Below, in pieces: positions 24,832 to 34,812 of a stretch of 64,000 nt of DNA. Below the pieces are notes generated by a model. The model made no database searches and was not told where the DNA came from. It worked only from the letters and a program-made list of their open reading frames with translations. Both the position numbers and the translations under genes were made by a program. Each line of letters opens with the position of its first letter. The stretch's first letter is position 1. The DNA comes from a bacterium 1XD21-13 (lineage in GTDB: Bacteria > Bacillota > Clostridia > Lachnospirales > Lachnospiraceae): NCBI GenBank assembly GCA_009917555.1, contig QZDX01000016.1, positions 49,479 to 113,478 on the forward strand. The letters are read 5' to 3'.

Positions 24832-25842
24832 CTAATCCCAGGGCAAAAGGGAATTCTCAATCTTCTTGTCCCGAAGCATCAGCTCATTTACCGCTTCCCT
24901 GGCGGGCTTATCCTCAAAGAGCACCGCATTCACCTGCTCAATAATGGGAATCTCTACCTGATACTTTCTTGCCAGCGCCATAGCCGCCTTGGCAGAGTAA
25001 ACGCCCTCCACCACCATTTTTACCTCATCCATGGCCTCCTTCATGGTCTTTCCCTGGCCCATAAGGTATCCGGCCTTCCGGTTCCGGCTGTGTACGGAGG
25101 CACAGGTCACAATGAGATCGCCAATACCGGAAAGCCCGCTGAAGGACTCAATCCTTCCCCCCATAGCAAGCCCAATCCGGCTCATCTCCGCAATTCCCCT
25201 GGTAATCAGAGCCGCCTTCGTATTATCCCCGTATCCAAGGCCGTCAGCGATACCGGCAGCCAGAGCAATTACATTCTTCAGAGCGCCTCCCAGCTCAATG
25301 CCAAGCATATCCGGACTGGTATACACGCGAAATACCTGATTCATAAAAATATTCTGAATAAACTCGGCAGTCTCTCGGTCATGTGCTCCTGCTACAACGG
25401 TCGTTGGAAGCCCCCGCCCTACCTCCTCGGCATGGCTCGGACCGGAAAGTACGGCCGCCCGGCAGTTAGGAATCTCCTGCTCCACAATGTCCGACAGGGT
25501 CATAAGGGTGGATTCCTCAATCCCCTTGGCAACATTGACAATAATCTGTCCGTCCTCCACAAAGGGCGCCATACTGTGAGCCGTACTTCTGGTGAAGGGG
25601 GAAGGAACTGCCAGTACCATCAGCTCCGCACCTTTGATGCTGCTCTCCAGGTCCGTCGTAATATGCATATCCTCCGGCAGCTTTACACCGGGAAGCTTAT
25701 CCTTGTGCTCATGCTGTTCGTTCAGCATGGCCACCTCCGCCTCCATAATAGACCAGAGAGTTACTTCATGTCCGTTGCTGTGAAGCAATATGGACAGAGC
25801 CGTTCCCCAGCTTCCTGCTCCGATTACACTTACCTTTGCCAT
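24832..25842 (-). CDS. gpsA: NAD(P)-dependent glycerol-3-phosphate dehydrogenase
   Basis: A 336-aa cytosolic enzyme that reduces dihydroxyacetone phosphate to sn-glycerol-3-phosphate for phospholipid synthesis. The dinucleotide-binding motif VIGAGSWGTALS is at the N terminus. Later blocks are VNVAKGIE, LSGPSHAEEV, ELGGALKNVIALAAGIADGLGYGDN (with the catalytic lysine) and GLSGIGDLIVTCAS. The start MAKVSVIG has GGAG nine bases upstream; the ATG three codons before is too close to it. It follows plsY, the enzyme that uses its product. Confidence 0.97.
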   Translation of the reverse strand: MAKVSVIGAGSWGTALSILLHSNGHEVTLWSIMEAEVAMLNEQHEHKDKLPGVKLPEDMHITTDLESSIKGAELMVLAVPSPFTRSTAHSMAPFVEDGQIIVNVAKGIEESTLMTLSDIVEQEIPNCRAAVLSGPSHAEEVGRGLPTTVVAGAHDRETAEFIQNIFMNQVFRVYTSPDMLGIELGGALKNVIALAAGIADGLGYGDNTKAALITRGIAEMSRIGLAMGGRIESFSGLSGIGDLIVTCASVHSRNRKAGYLMGQGKTMKEAMDEVKMVVEGVYSAKAAMALARKYQVEIPIIEQVNAVLFEDKPAREAVNELMLRDKKIENSLLPWD

Positions 25843-25917
25843 TGCATCCATCTCCTTTTTTCATTCCCTATTTACAATACAACATCTACAGCTCTGTGAA
25901 TCCGTATTCCATCCATT

Positions 25918-26565
25918 TTAATCCGCCTTCTGACCAAGCTTGCGCTCCGTTCCCTTCAAAAGCCCTTTGATGTTCTTTTTATGCCGGTAAAGGGCAAGTC
26001 CCGTCAGAAAGGCCGTAATTGCGTACAGCTCATACAAATGGGGCTGCGTAAGTCCCCATTTTCCAAGAAAACCGTAAATCAATACGCCGGCCAGCAATTC
26101 AATTACCACCAGAATCGATCCCACGGACACATACTTTGTCACGGCTACGGAAAGCACAAAGCTTAACGCCGCTATTACCATCAGCACCGGGTCCAGGCTC
26201 ACAAACAGACCGGCTGTAGCCGCAATGCCCTTGCCGCCCTTAAAACCCAGATAGAAGGGAAAATTGTGTCCCAGAATCACGCCCATTGAGGCATACATGC
26301 CAAGAAGGACGCCTGTATTCTCTGAAGGATCGCCGTAATTCTGAAAGAGCAGCCTTACCGCAATCACCGCAAAGACACATTTGAAGCAGTCTCCGAAAAA
26401 AGTAATGGCGCCGGCCTTTTTCCCCAGAGTCCGCAGGGCGTTGGTTGCTCCCGCATTGCCGCTTCCATGCTCCCGGATATCGATTCCCTTCATTCTTCCG
26501 TATAAGTAACTGGTCTGAAACAGACCGAACACATATCCTAAAAGTACGCAAACAAGGCGTTCCAT
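25918..26565 (-). CDS. plsY: Glycerol-3-phosphate acyltransferase PlsY
   Basis: A 215-aa polytopic membrane protein that acylates glycerol-3-phosphate from acyl-phosphate, first step of phosphatidic acid synthesis in Firmicutes. The diagnostic loop GSGNAGATNALRTLGKKAGAI is present near residue 36, and HNFPFYLGFKGGKGIAATAG near residue 104. It is five bases from der and is followed by gpsA, a common der-plsY-gpsA arrangement in Clostridia. Confidence 0.97.
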   Translation of the reverse strand: MERLVCVLLGYVFGLFQTSYLYGRMKGIDIREHGSGNAGATNALRTLGKKAGAITFFGDCFKCVFAVIAVRLLFQNYGDPSENTGVLLGMYASMGVILGHNFPFYLGFKGGKGIAATAGLFVSLDPVLMVIAALSFVLSVAVTKYVSVGSILVVIELLAGVLIYGFLGKWGLTQPHLYELYAITAFLTGLALYRHKKNIKGLLKGTERKLGQKAD

Positions 26566-26570
26566 CGCTA

Positions 26571-27890
26571 TTACCCCTTTCTTTCCCGAATGAAAAATTT
26601 AAGCGCAGTGCCCTTGAAGCCGAATGCCTCCCGAATTTTATTTTCCAGATATCGAGTGTAGGAAAAATGCATCAGCTCCTTGTCGTTGACAAAAATCACA
26701 AAAGTGGGCGGCTTCACGGCCACCTGGGTAACATAGAAAATCTTCAGCCGTTTTCCCTTGTCTGAGGGTGGCTGCTGCAAGGCCACTGCCTCGGTCACAA
26801 TCTCATTGAGGACGCCGGTAGCTATCCGCAGATTCTGGTTCTGAATGACCATGTCTATGAGATCAAAGAGCTTATTAAGCCGCTGTCCGGTCAAGGCTGA
26901 GAGAAAAAGCATCTCCGCATAGGGCATGTAGGACAGGGTATTGCGTATCTGGTTGGTGTACTCGTAGATGGTCTTGTCATTTTTCTCAATGGCGTCCCAC
27001 TTGTTCACCGCAATGATCACGCCTTTGCCCCGGTCATGGGCGATGCCGGCAATCTTGGCGTCCTGCTCGGTAACGCCCTCCACCGCATCAATCACCAATA
27101 CCACTACGTCGGCCCGCTCCACCGCCGTTACGGTGCGGATGATGCTGTAACGCTCCAGCTCTTCCTTTACCTTGCTTTTACGCCGCAGTCCGGCCGTGTC
27201 GATAAATACGTACTCCTGGCCGTTATGCATGACGTTTGTGTCAATGGCGTCCCGGGTGGTTCCTGCAATGTCCGAGACAATGACGCGGTTTTCGCCGGTG
27301 AGCTTATTGATAATGGAGGATTTTCCCACGTTGGGCTTGCCTACAATGGCAATCTTGGGGCGATCGTCCTCATCCTCGTCCTCCGAATCAGCCGCAAAAT
27401 GGCCCGCCACCTCGTCAAGCATATCGCCCAAGCCCAAGCGGGAAGCGGAGGAAATGGGAATGGGATCTCCCAAACCAAGGTTGTAAAACTCATAGACATC
27501 GGGCATCAGCTTCTGGAAGCTGTCTACCTTATTGACTACCAGGACCACCGGCTTTCCCGAACGTCGGAGCATATCAGCCACCTTGGAATCTGCATCCACC
27601 AGTCCCTGGCGCACATCGGTGAGAAATACGATCACATCCGCTGTGTCAATGGCAATCTGGGCCTGCTCCCGCATCTGGGACAAAATCACATCCCGGCTGT
27701 CCGGCTCTATACCGCCTGTGTCTATCAGAGTAAAGGCCCGGTCAAGCCAAGTCACATCCGCATAGATGCGGTCCCTGGTTACGCCCGGCGTATCCTTTAC
27801 AATAGAAATCTCCTCGCCTGCCAGGGCGTTGAACAGGGTTGATTTTCCCACGTTGGGACGCCCTACAATGGCTACGATTGGTTTGCTCAT
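26571..27890 (-). CDS. der: Ribosome assembly GTPase Der (EngA)
   Basis: A 439-aa protein with two tandem GTPase domains. The first has [14 protein letters not shown] and NKVD; the second has GKPNVGKS (about residue 183), DTAGLRRK and NKWD. A KH-like C-terminal domain follows ([13 protein letters not shown]). Der is needed for 50S subunit maturation. The start [17 protein letters not shown] is preceded by AGAGGAG; the frame is open 11 codons further. First gene of der-plsY-gpsA. Confidence 0.98.
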   Translation of the reverse strand: MSKPIVAIVGRPNVGKSTLFNALAGEEISIVKDTPGVTRDRIYADVTWLDRAFTLIDTGGIEPDSRDVILSQMREQAQIAIDTADVIVFLTDVRQGLVDADSKVADMLRRSGKPVVLVVNKVDSFQKLMPDVYEFYNLGLGDPIPISSASRLGLGDMLDEVAGHFAADSEDEDEDDRPKIAIVGKPNVGKSSIINKLTGENRVIVSDIAGTTRDAIDTNVMHNGQEYVFIDTAGLRRKSKVKEELERYSIIRTVTAVERADVVVLVIDAVEGVTEQDAKIAGIAHDRGKGVIIAVNKWDAIEKNDKTIYEYTNQIRNTLSYMPYAEMLFLSALTGQRLNKLFDLIDMVIQNQNLRIATGVLNEIVTEAVALQQPPSDKGKRLKIFYVTQVAVKPPTFVIFVNDKELMHFSYTRYLENKIREAFGFKGTALKFFIRERKG

Positions 27891-28011
27891 ACTATCTCCT
27901 CTTATTCCAGTTCCACAGTCCAATGACCCTGCCCCTCTCAGAGATGAATTTCCAGCCTCAAAAAACTATGTCCGGAAATCCATCTGGGGTATTATTATTG
28001 AACTGCTGATT

Positions 28012-29349
28012 TCAAATGTCTCCAACAACTGCTTCTAGCAAAGCTTTTCCGTCTGATTCTACAATAATTATGGGCACTTGTAAAGCCCTGGAAAGCTCTT
28101 CCACCGTCATATCGTCCAAAAAAATGCGTTCACCACTCTTCATCATGTGTTCGGTGAGCAGCAATGCCTCTCCCAGCTCCTGTCCTGCAAGCTGGTTTTT
28201 CAGATCCCCTCCGGTGAGCAGACCGGCCACGGTGATGCGATGGCCGAAGAAATCATTTTTTATAGAAAGGATCTGAAGTTCCACATTGGGATACTTCTTG
28301 CGGATCTGCTCTGCCTCCTTCTCCAAAATAGGAGCAGCCAGGGCTCCGGTCGCTATGGTTACCCTCCGACGTCTTGTATCGCCGGCGTGACGGGCCAGCT
28401 CATTTTTAAGCTCCTCATGGAGAAGGCGCACCATGCCCACGCCATTTTCCAACTGAAGATAGCCGTCATAGCTCTCCTCCTCGGGTATGTCCTGTTCCGC
28501 CAGCAGATACCACTCATCACCGGCATGGACAAAGTGCGTCCCATGCTTCTCATAAAGGCGTTTCTGCCAAGCGTGAAGCTGTCTCAATACCTCTATGGCA
28601 TCCTCCCTGGTAAATGGCTCCAAGGGGTACAGGCCCTCCCTGTGATCCGTCAGTCCCACAGGAACTACGGAAAGGCTTTGGAGCTGGGGGAGATATTTCG
28701 TCAACTGCTCAATACTATGATCCAGCTCCTCCCCATCATTGATCCCCTTGCAAAGCACAATCTGGCCGTTCATGGTGATGCCGGCCCTGTAGAACTGCTC
28801 CACCTTATCCAGGGCTGCTCCTGCGAAGCGGTTATTGAGCATCCTGCAGCGCAGCTCCCGGTTCATAGTGTGGAAGGAAATGTTGATGGGGGACAGATGA
28901 TAGCGGATGATCCGCTCTATATCCTTATCACTCATATTGGTTAAGGTTACATAATTCCCCTGCAAAAAGGACAGGCGGGAATCGTCATCCTTAAAATAGA
29001 GGGTATCACGCATTCCCTTTGGAAGCTGATCAATGAAGCAGAACATGCATTTATTCCGGCAGGAGCGATACTCGTCCATAAGGCCGGTCTCAAACACGAT
29101 CCCCAAGTCGTCCTCATACTCCTTTTCAATCTCAAGCTCCCACTCCTCCCCGCCTGGCTTGCGGATAAGGATCTCCAAATATTCCTCATTGATCAGGTAG
29201 TGGTAGTCAAAAATATCCTCCACATCCTGGCCGTTTATGGACACCAGCACGTCGCCGGGGGTCAGCTCCAGCTCCTCTGCAATGCTGCCCGGCTCTATCT
29301 GATGAATGATATGTTCTTTATTTTTTTTCATAGCTGTCAATTCGGACAT
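28012..29349 (-). CDS. DUF512-family radical SAM/PDZ-like protein
   Basis: A 445-aa protein with a PDZ-like N-terminal domain (IEPGSIAEELELTPGDVLVSINGQ) and a short radical-SAM-like cysteine motif CRNKCMFCF (C-x3-C-x2-C), then FLQGNYVTLTN and the DUF512 C-terminal domain (NDFFGHRITVAGLLTGGDL). The family is near-universal in Clostridia and usually neighbours der, as here; its reaction is not established. The start MSELTAMKK follows TGGAGGG. Cytosolic. Confidence 0.92.
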   Translation of the reverse strand: MSELTAMKKNKEHIIHQIEPGSIAEELELTPGDVLVSINGQDVEDIFDYHYLINEEYLEILIRKPGGEEWELEIEKEYEDDLGIVFETGLMDEYRSCRNKCMFCFIDQLPKGMRDTLYFKDDDSRLSFLQGNYVTLTNMSDKDIERIIRYHLSPINISFHTMNRELRCRMLNNRFAGAALDKVEQFYRAGITMNGQIVLCKGINDGEELDHSIEQLTKYLPQLQSLSVVPVGLTDHREGLYPLEPFTREDAIEVLRQLHAWQKRLYEKHGTHFVHAGDEWYLLAEQDIPEEESYDGYLQLENGVGMVRLLHEELKNELARHAGDTRRRRVTIATGALAAPILEKEAEQIRKKYPNVELQILSIKNDFFGHRITVAGLLTGGDLKNQLAGQELGEALLLTEHMMKSGERIFLDDMTVEELSRALQVPIIIVESDGKALLEAVVGDI

Positions 29350-29411
29350 AATACCCTCCACATATTCTGCTTAAGCAAAAGGCTCCTATTAAAATGTCTC
29401 ATTTTCAAATT

Positions 29412-29903
29412 TTATTCAAGATCCACCAGATGTACTTGATTCCCATGCTCCTCTATGAGCTGCACCAGATCCCTGGTCTTCATCCAGATAGTAGCCGTAT
29501 TCTCATTTGGATGAACGCCTACCAATCCCGGCTTCCCCAGAAATGCTTTATCCAGAAAAAACTGTACGCTGCGAGCTTCGTCATTTAAGATGCCAAGAGG
29601 CGTTACCGCTCCGGGCAGAAGATCCATGCGCTCCTTAAGCTCCTCCTCCGAGGCAAAGCTCAGGGGGCGTGTACCGTTGTTCCTCCGAAATTCCTTTAGA
29701 TTCACCCGCTTGTCTCCCTGTACGGTAATAAGGTAATAATTGCGCTTCTTATCGTCACGCACAAAGAGATTCTTTGCATCTGCCTCTGGATAGGGCACCT
29801 CCACCTGGGACAGCTCTTCCATATTGTAGACAGCTTTGTGCTCTGTAACCTCATAGCAAATGTTCCTGTTGTTCAAAAATTCGTATATTTCTTGTTTGTT
29901 CAT
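29412..29903 (-). CDS. YbaK/ProX-type aminoacyl-tRNA deacylase
   Basis: A 163-aa protein of the YbaK/EbsC fold, closest by text to ProX/PrdX-like deacylases that hydrolyse mischarged Ala-tRNA(Pro). Blocks seen are KNLFVRDDKKRNYYLITV (with the conserved Lys), PGAVTPLGILND and FLGKPGLVGVHPNENTATIWM. It acts in translation quality control in the cytosol. Function is inferred from family. Confidence 0.9.
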   Translation of the reverse strand: MNKQEIYEFLNNRNICYEVTEHKAVYNMEELSQVEVPYPEADAKNLFVRDDKKRNYYLITVQGDKRVNLKEFRRNNGTRPLSFASEEELKERMDLLPGAVTPLGILNDEARSVQFFLDKAFLGKPGLVGVHPNENTATIWMKTRDLVQLIEEHGNQVHLVDLE

Positions 29904-29973
29904 AATATTGATTCTCCCCGCCTTTTTGTTCTATTTTTCATAGGGCAAAAGCTCATTCTGCCAGACCCTTTAT

Positions 29974-30561
29974 CTAATGGAAGATCCGATACCATTGATA
30001 CCCCACACAGTAAAACAGCTCTCGAAACAAAAAGGGAATTTTTGTTTTCAGACTGCGGTACATCGTGGTTGGCGTAGGAGAGCTGAAGGCTTCTATGCCT
30101 GCATCCTCTGCCAGCAGCATAGCACGTCTCATGTGAAGGGGATCGCTAACCACAATTGCCCTCTCATAGCCGTTTTCCTCCATCAACACCTTGGAATTCT
30201 CCAGATTTTCCTGGGTGATCACCGATTCCTCTTCCATCAGAATATCCTCCTTTGGAATCCCCTGGCTCAACACATATTCCCTAGCCGCGTATGCATCGGA
30301 ATGCTGATTTCCCTTCGCCACTCCGCCTGTGACAATCATCTTTTCCGCCAAGCCCTGACGGTACAGATCAATACCATGATTGAGTCGTTCCCGATACACC
30401 GGCGAGACGCCTCCGTCATAGGCCGCCGCTCCCAGGACAATGATCACATCCGCCTCACAGCTTTCATTCCTGACACTGTAGGCACAGATGCCTATAATAT
30501 TTTCTATAATATAGAGCATAAATAGAAAAATAACGGATACAAAAACCCTTCTTTTTTTCAT
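29974..30561 (-). CDS. YdcF/SanA-type DUF218 membrane protein
   Basis: A 195-aa protein with one N-terminal membrane helix (about 5-24) and a DUF218 domain outside the membrane or near it. Diagnostic text: DVIIVLGAAAYDGGVSPVYRERLNHGIDLYRQG, MIVTGGVAKGNQHSDA, ESVITQENLENS and AIVVSDPLHMRRA. SanA/YdcF proteins have been linked to cell envelope barrier function, but the reaction is not known. Confidence 0.88.
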   Translation of the reverse strand: MKKRRVFVSVIFLFMLYIIENIIGICAYSVRNESCEADVIIVLGAAAYDGGVSPVYRERLNHGIDLYRQGLAEKMIVTGGVAKGNQHSDAYAAREYVLSQGIPKEDILMEEESVITQENLENSKVLMEENGYERAIVVSDPLHMRRAMLLAEDAGIEAFSSPTPTTMYRSLKTKIPFLFRELFYCVGYQWYRIFH

Positions 30562-30627
30562 AGCGTTTCACTCTTCTTGGCCCTGTTATCTCCATCCACA
30601 GAAGGCAAAATGCCTCCTTATCACCCA

Positions 30628-32010
30628 TTAACTCACAAAGATCTCCTGCTCCTTCCACATCTGCTTTAGCTCTCTCAGCACAAAGACCACAATCACCTGG
30701 GTGAGAGCAAAGGTCAGAAAATCCGCCACCGGCTGGGCGAGCTGCAGACCAAGCAGTCCAAGGACCCTTGGCAGAATCAAAATAGCCGGAATAAAGAACA
30801 GGCCCTGCCTTCCAATAGCTGTCAATGTGGCCCGAAAGCTGTAGCCAATGGACTGGGTCAGCATATTTCCAATAATGGTAAATGCCTGGAGCGGCAGCAA
30901 AGCACACTGAAGCCGGAGCGCCAAAGCACCGATTCGAATCACCTCCGCATCCTCCCTGCGGAAAAGCCTCATAATCGGTGTGGAAATGGAGAACATCACC
31001 ACTGCCATTACCAGCAGAAACACAAAGGCCACTCTCTGGCAGAAATAGTAAGCCTCCAGCACCCGATCATACCGCTTCGCCCCAAAGGTAAACCCGCAGA
31101 CCGGCTGAAAGCCCTGTCCAAAGCCAATCAGCGCGGAATTGATAAACATCATAATCCGGGTCACAATGGACATGGCCGCCACCGCCGGATCTCCAAATCC
31201 GGAGGCCGCCACATTTAAGAGCACAGAGGCTGCGCTTGCCAGACCCTGGCGTCCCAGGGTGGGCAGACCTGCGGTCAATATTTCCTTGTAAACCCAGGCT
31301 CTGACCGTAAAAAACCGCAGACGAGGCTTCAGCACATTTTCCGAGCGGATCACCAGCACCAGCAAAATGACGAAGCTGATAAACTGGCTGAAAATCGTGG
31401 CAATGGCTGCCCCGGAGATTCCCATTTGCAATGTAAAAATCAGAATCGGGTCCAGTATCACATTGAGGATGCCGCCAGTGGTAATGCCGATCATGGAAAG
31501 CATGGCATTTCCCTGGGAGCGCAGGTGATTGTTCAGGACAAAGGACACGGTCATATAGGGCGCGGCAAGCAGAATATATTTTCCATAATCCTTTGCATAG
31601 GGCGCAATGGTCTTTGTGGCCCCCAAAGCTACAACCAGATCATCTATGTTCCAAATCCCGAACACTGCCAGCAGGAGGCCGAACACCAAAGCGGTATAGA
31701 CTGAGGTGGAACAGGCTCTCTTCGCCTTCTCCAATTCCCTGGCTCCCAGCATACGGGACATATAATTGCCGCTGCCCATGCCCAGGGTGAAGCCAATGGC
31801 CTGGATCATGGCCATCAGTGAAAAATTCACGCCCACAGCCCCGGATGCACTGGTGCTGAGCTGGCTCACAAAAAAGGTGTCGGCCATATTGTAGATGGAC
31901 GTGATCAGCATACTGATAATCGTCGGCACCGCCAGGCGCGGAATCAGCCTGTTGATGGGCATGTCCATCATCATCTTATATTTTTCTTCCTCTGTCATTG
32001 CACGCTTCAT
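30628..32010 (-). CDS. MATE-family multidrug/sodium antiporter
   Basis: A 460-aa protein with twelve hydrophobic segments of the MATE (NorM/DinF) family. Recognisable blocks are PRLAVPTIISMLITSIYNMADTFFV near the start and GITTGGILNVILDPILIFTLQMGISGAAIATIFSQ in the middle. It exports cationic compounds in exchange for Na+ or H+. The substrate is unknown. An SdpI-like gene lies 57 bp upstream on the same strand. Confidence 0.92.
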   Translation of the reverse strand: MKRAMTEEEKYKMMMDMPINRLIPRLAVPTIISMLITSIYNMADTFFVSQLSTSASGAVGVNFSLMAMIQAIGFTLGMGSGNYMSRMLGARELEKAKRACSTSVYTALVFGLLLAVFGIWNIDDLVVALGATKTIAPYAKDYGKYILLAAPYMTVSFVLNNHLRSQGNAMLSMIGITTGGILNVILDPILIFTLQMGISGAAIATIFSQFISFVILLVLVIRSENVLKPRLRFFTVRAWVYKEILTAGLPTLGRQGLASAASVLLNVAASGFGDPAVAAMSIVTRIMMFINSALIGFGQGFQPVCGFTFGAKRYDRVLEAYYFCQRVAFVFLLVMAVVMFSISTPIMRLFRREDAEVIRIGALALRLQCALLPLQAFTIIGNMLTQSIGYSFRATLTAIGRQGLFFIPAILILPRVLGLLGLQLAQPVADFLTFALTQVIVVFVLRELKQMWKEQEIFVS

Positions 32011-32067
32011 AGGTTTCCTCTGTCATTTATTTTGTAAAATAATTTCTTTCTCTCGGGAAGTATTCGC

Positions 32068-32445
32068 CTACCGCCTTATTCCATTTTGATCAAAGTTTTT
32101 CCGCAAGGCCCGCTCCGTAGGAAAAATGGAGCCCACTAAAAATACACACTGAATCACACAGATCACCCCGCTTAAGTTCCCTACAACCTCCTCGCTGTGC
32201 CCTATCACAAAAAGCATGGGAATTACAGATAAGGGCAGCAGCACCGCCCCACAGATAAACCACAGCCTTCCGCAGTAATGGTGGGCAAACTCCCAGGTAT
32301 CCCTATTCTTGGTGGACATCCTTGTACGATAGCCGAACACCATATTGATCTCATCCGGCGCATGGTTCAAAAACAGCTTCCCAAAGCCGATCATGGTAAA
32401 AGGAATGAGCAGATTCATGAACAACATAAAAACCCAAAATCCCAC
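32068..32445 (-). CDS. SdpI-like membrane protein
   Basis: A 125-aa membrane protein with three to four helices and the SdpI-family signature INMVFGYRTRMSTKNRDTWEFAHHYCGRLW. In Bacillus, SdpI gives immunity to the SdpC toxin and acts as a signal transducer; free-standing members like this are of unknown role. The start was set at GTG because GGAGGTGA lies seven bases upstream; the frame is open 19 codons further without a better site. Probably co-transcribed with the MATE gene. Confidence 0.8.
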   Translation of the reverse strand: MGFWVFMLFMNLLIPFTMIGFGKLFLNHAPDEINMVFGYRTRMSTKNRDTWEFAHHYCGRLWFICGAVLLPLSVIPMLFVIGHSEEVVGNLSGVICVIQCVFLVGSIFPTERALRKNFDQNGIRR

Positions 32446-32546
32446 AGGCTCACCTCCGTTTTCTTTACTGAGAAGTATACCATTTTCTACTATCTGAATC
32501 AACGCTATTTGGAAGTAGATTTCCCACCAAAATTTTTCAGATCATC

Positions 32547-32576
32547 TTGACGTTTCCCCCCAGATAATGTTATAAA
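32547..32576 (+). promoter_or_regulatory. Candidate promoter of prs
   Basis: TTGACG (32547-32552) and TATAAA (32571-32576) are separated by 18 bp, about 75 bases ahead of the prs ATG, in the divergent gap with the SdpI-like gene. Confidence 0.5.
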
Positions 32577-32651
32577 ATTATTAGAATATTTTATACAATT
32601 ATACATTCGGGATATCGTGCATTCGGGTACCCGCCTGTTCGGAGGATCAGT

Positions 32652-33821
32652 ATGTCGGAAACCAACCAGTTCGATAATATTTTACCAGTAGCCCCCTTGA
32701 AAATCGCAGCCCTGGACAGCTGTACGGATTTTGCAAAAAAGGTGGACAAGCATCTGGTAAAATTCCGTAAAACCGCCAATAAGCAGCACCGGGATAATAT
32801 TTATTTTCAGGATTATGCCCAGGATTCCTACCTTGTAAAATGCTCCTGTCCCCGCTTTGGAACCGGGGAGGCCAAGGGGCGCTATGAGGAATCTGTCCGT
32901 GGAAGCGACCTTTTCATTATGGTGGATGTGTGCAACTACAGCATTACCTACACCGTCTGCGGCCATGAAAACCACATGTCCCCGGATGACCATTATCAGG
33001 ACCTAAAGCGCATGATTTCCGCCGCTACCGGCAAGGCTCACCGGATCAATGTGGTGATCCCCTTCCTCTACGAAGGCCGCCAGCACAAGCGCAACAGCCG
33101 GGAATCCTTAGACTGCGCCATTGCTCTCCAGGAGCTGCGGAATATGGGAGTCAACAATATTATCACCTTTGACGCCCACGATCCCAGAGTACAGAATGCC
33201 ATCCCCTTAAACGGCTTTGACAATTTTCAGCCTCCCTATCAGTTTATCAAGGCTCTTTTACGCACAGAGCCGGATCTGAAGGTGGACAACGATCACCTTA
33301 TGATCATTGCCCCTGACGAGGGAGCCATGGAGAGGGCCGTATATTTTTCCAATGTGCTGGGCATTGATCTGGGTATGTTCTACAAGCGCCGGGACTACTC
33401 TACCGTGATCAATGGCAAAAATCCCATTGTGGCCCATGAATTTCTGGGAGATTCCCTGGTGGGCAAGGACGTCATCATCATTGACGACATGATTTCCTCC
33501 GGCGGAAGCATGCTGGATGTGGCCAAGCAGATGAAGGAGCGGGGGGCAAGGCATGTGTATGTGTGCTGCACCTTCGGCCTGTTTACGGATGGATTTGATA
33601 AATTTGACGAATACTATGAGCAGGGCTACATCACCCGGATTGTCACGACGAATCTCAATTACCGCTCCCCGGAGCTTTTGTCCAAGCCCTACTATACAGA
33701 GGCGGACATGACGAAGTTCCTGGCAAGAATCATCGACACCTTAAACCATGATTTTTCCGCGGACAGCATCAATACGCCTACGGAGAGAATCCGCAAGCTG
33801 ATTGCCAAGCAGTCACGGTAA
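32652..33821 (+). CDS. prs: Ribose-phosphate pyrophosphokinase
   Basis: A 389-aa PRPP synthetase that converts ribose 5-phosphate and ATP to PRPP for nucleotide, His and Trp synthesis. The PRPP-binding loop VIIIDDMISSGGSMLD is clear, as are the metal/ATP region FDAHDPRVQNA and the following pyrophosphate segment. It is longer than the usual 310-320 aa because of an extended N terminus (about 60 residues) and insertions; this long form is seen in Lachnospiraceae. CGGAGGAT precedes the ATG. Monocistronic. Confidence 0.94.
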   Translation: MSETNQFDNILPVAPLKIAALDSCTDFAKKVDKHLVKFRKTANKQHRDNIYFQDYAQDSYLVKCSCPRFGTGEAKGRYEESVRGSDLFIMVDVCNYSITYTVCGHENHMSPDDHYQDLKRMISAATGKAHRINVVIPFLYEGRQHKRNSRESLDCAIALQELRNMGVNNIITFDAHDPRVQNAIPLNGFDNFQPPYQFIKALLRTEPDLKVDNDHLMIIAPDEGAMERAVYFSNVLGIDLGMFYKRRDYSTVINGKNPIVAHEFLGDSLVGKDVIIIDDMISSGGSMLDVAKQMKERGARHVYVCCTFGLFTDGFDKFDEYYEQGYITRIVTTNLNYRSPELLSKPYYTEADMTKFLARIIDTLNHDFSADSINTPTERIRKLIAKQSR

Positions 33822-33924
33822 TACAAAATCCGCTACCGCAGGGTTCCATCTACACCGGCGCCGGCTTGCACAGCTTCTTATGTACGAAGCGATTTCAGAG
33901 AACGATAACAGACATTACAAAACA

Positions 33925-34063
33925 GGGCTGTCACAAAATAAGACAGCAGACTTTTCCAGTATACATGAACGATACAAGCCCTGTCATAAGAAGAGGCTTC
34001 CAAAAGGGAACGATTCTTATGGCGGGATATGGAAAATCTGATGGCTTATGGTAGGACAGTCTT
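33925..34063. repeat. Palindromic intergenic element (diverged copy)
   Basis: The left end GGGCTGTCACAAAATAAGAC, then AGCAGACTTTTCC, is roughly mirrored by the right end GGGATATGGAAAATCTG with ATGGCTTATGGTAGGACAGT. An inner CTGTCATAAGAA/TTCTTATGGCGGG pair is also seen. It belongs with the elements at 56406 and 62667 by its AATAAGACAGCAGACTTTTCC and GGATATGGAAA blocks. The phosphoesterase ribosome binding site follows directly. The 100 bases before it after prs hold nothing recognisable. Confidence 0.6.
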
Positions 34064-34080
34064 TTTTAAGGAAGCAGCCT

Positions 34081-34680
34081 ATGAAAATTTTAGCAATCGC
34101 AGACCAGGAATCCCGGTATCTTTGGGATGATTTCAGCAAGGAGAAGCTTTCGGAGATTGATCTCATTCTCTCCTGTGGAGACTTAAGCCCTCTCTACCTC
34201 TCCTTTCTGGCCACCTTTTTTCAGGGCCCTGTGCTCTACGTCCATGGAAATCACGACGCCGTGTATGAGGTCTCTCCCCCCTGTGGCTGTATCTGCGTGG
34301 AGGATCAGATTTACGTCCATGAGGGCATCCGCATTTTGGGGCTGGGAGGCTCCATGCGTTATAAGGATGGTCCCCACCAATATACGGACCGGCAGATGAA
34401 TGCCCGCATTCGTCGTCTTTGGTATTCGCTGAAGCGCCACAAGGGATTTGATATTCTGCTGACCCATGCGCCTGCATATCATCTCAATGATGAGGAAAAT
34501 CTGCCTCACCGGGGCTTCCAGGGCTTTCTCGGACTGATGGAGCAGTATGAGCCCTCCTATTTTGTCCACGGACATGTGCATCTGTCCTATAATTATAAGG
34601 CTCCAAGAATCTGTACCTATCAAAATACCACCGTGATCAATGCCTACGAGCGGACCACCTTTGAAATAAAATTACCTTGA
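34081..34680 (+). CDS. Calcineurin-like metallophosphoesterase
   Basis: A 199-aa cytosolic phosphoesterase with the ordered metal motifs of the family: ADQESRY (replacing the usual DxH), SCGDL, GNHD, THAP and HGHVH. The first motif, DQE rather than D-x-H, is a departure that could weaken one metal site. The start MKILAIADQE follows AAGGAAG; the frame is open 11 codons further. Substrate unknown. Confidence 0.85.
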   Translation: MKILAIADQESRYLWDDFSKEKLSEIDLILSCGDLSPLYLSFLATFFQGPVLYVHGNHDAVYEVSPPCGCICVEDQIYVHEGIRILGLGGSMRYKDGPHQYTDRQMNARIRRLWYSLKRHKGFDILLTHAPAYHLNDEENLPHRGFQGFLGLMEQYEPSYFVHGHVHLSYNYKAPRICTYQNTTVINAYERTTFEIKLP

Positions 34681-34812
34681 TGCACAGCATCCTTTGTACA
34701 ATGCCCAGATGGATTTACGGACACATTTTTTAGTGGCCGGAAATTCATCTAGGTAATGGGGGGATTGAACAAAGGATGCAGAACTGGAATAAGAAAGGAG
34801 ATTGCAAATCCT

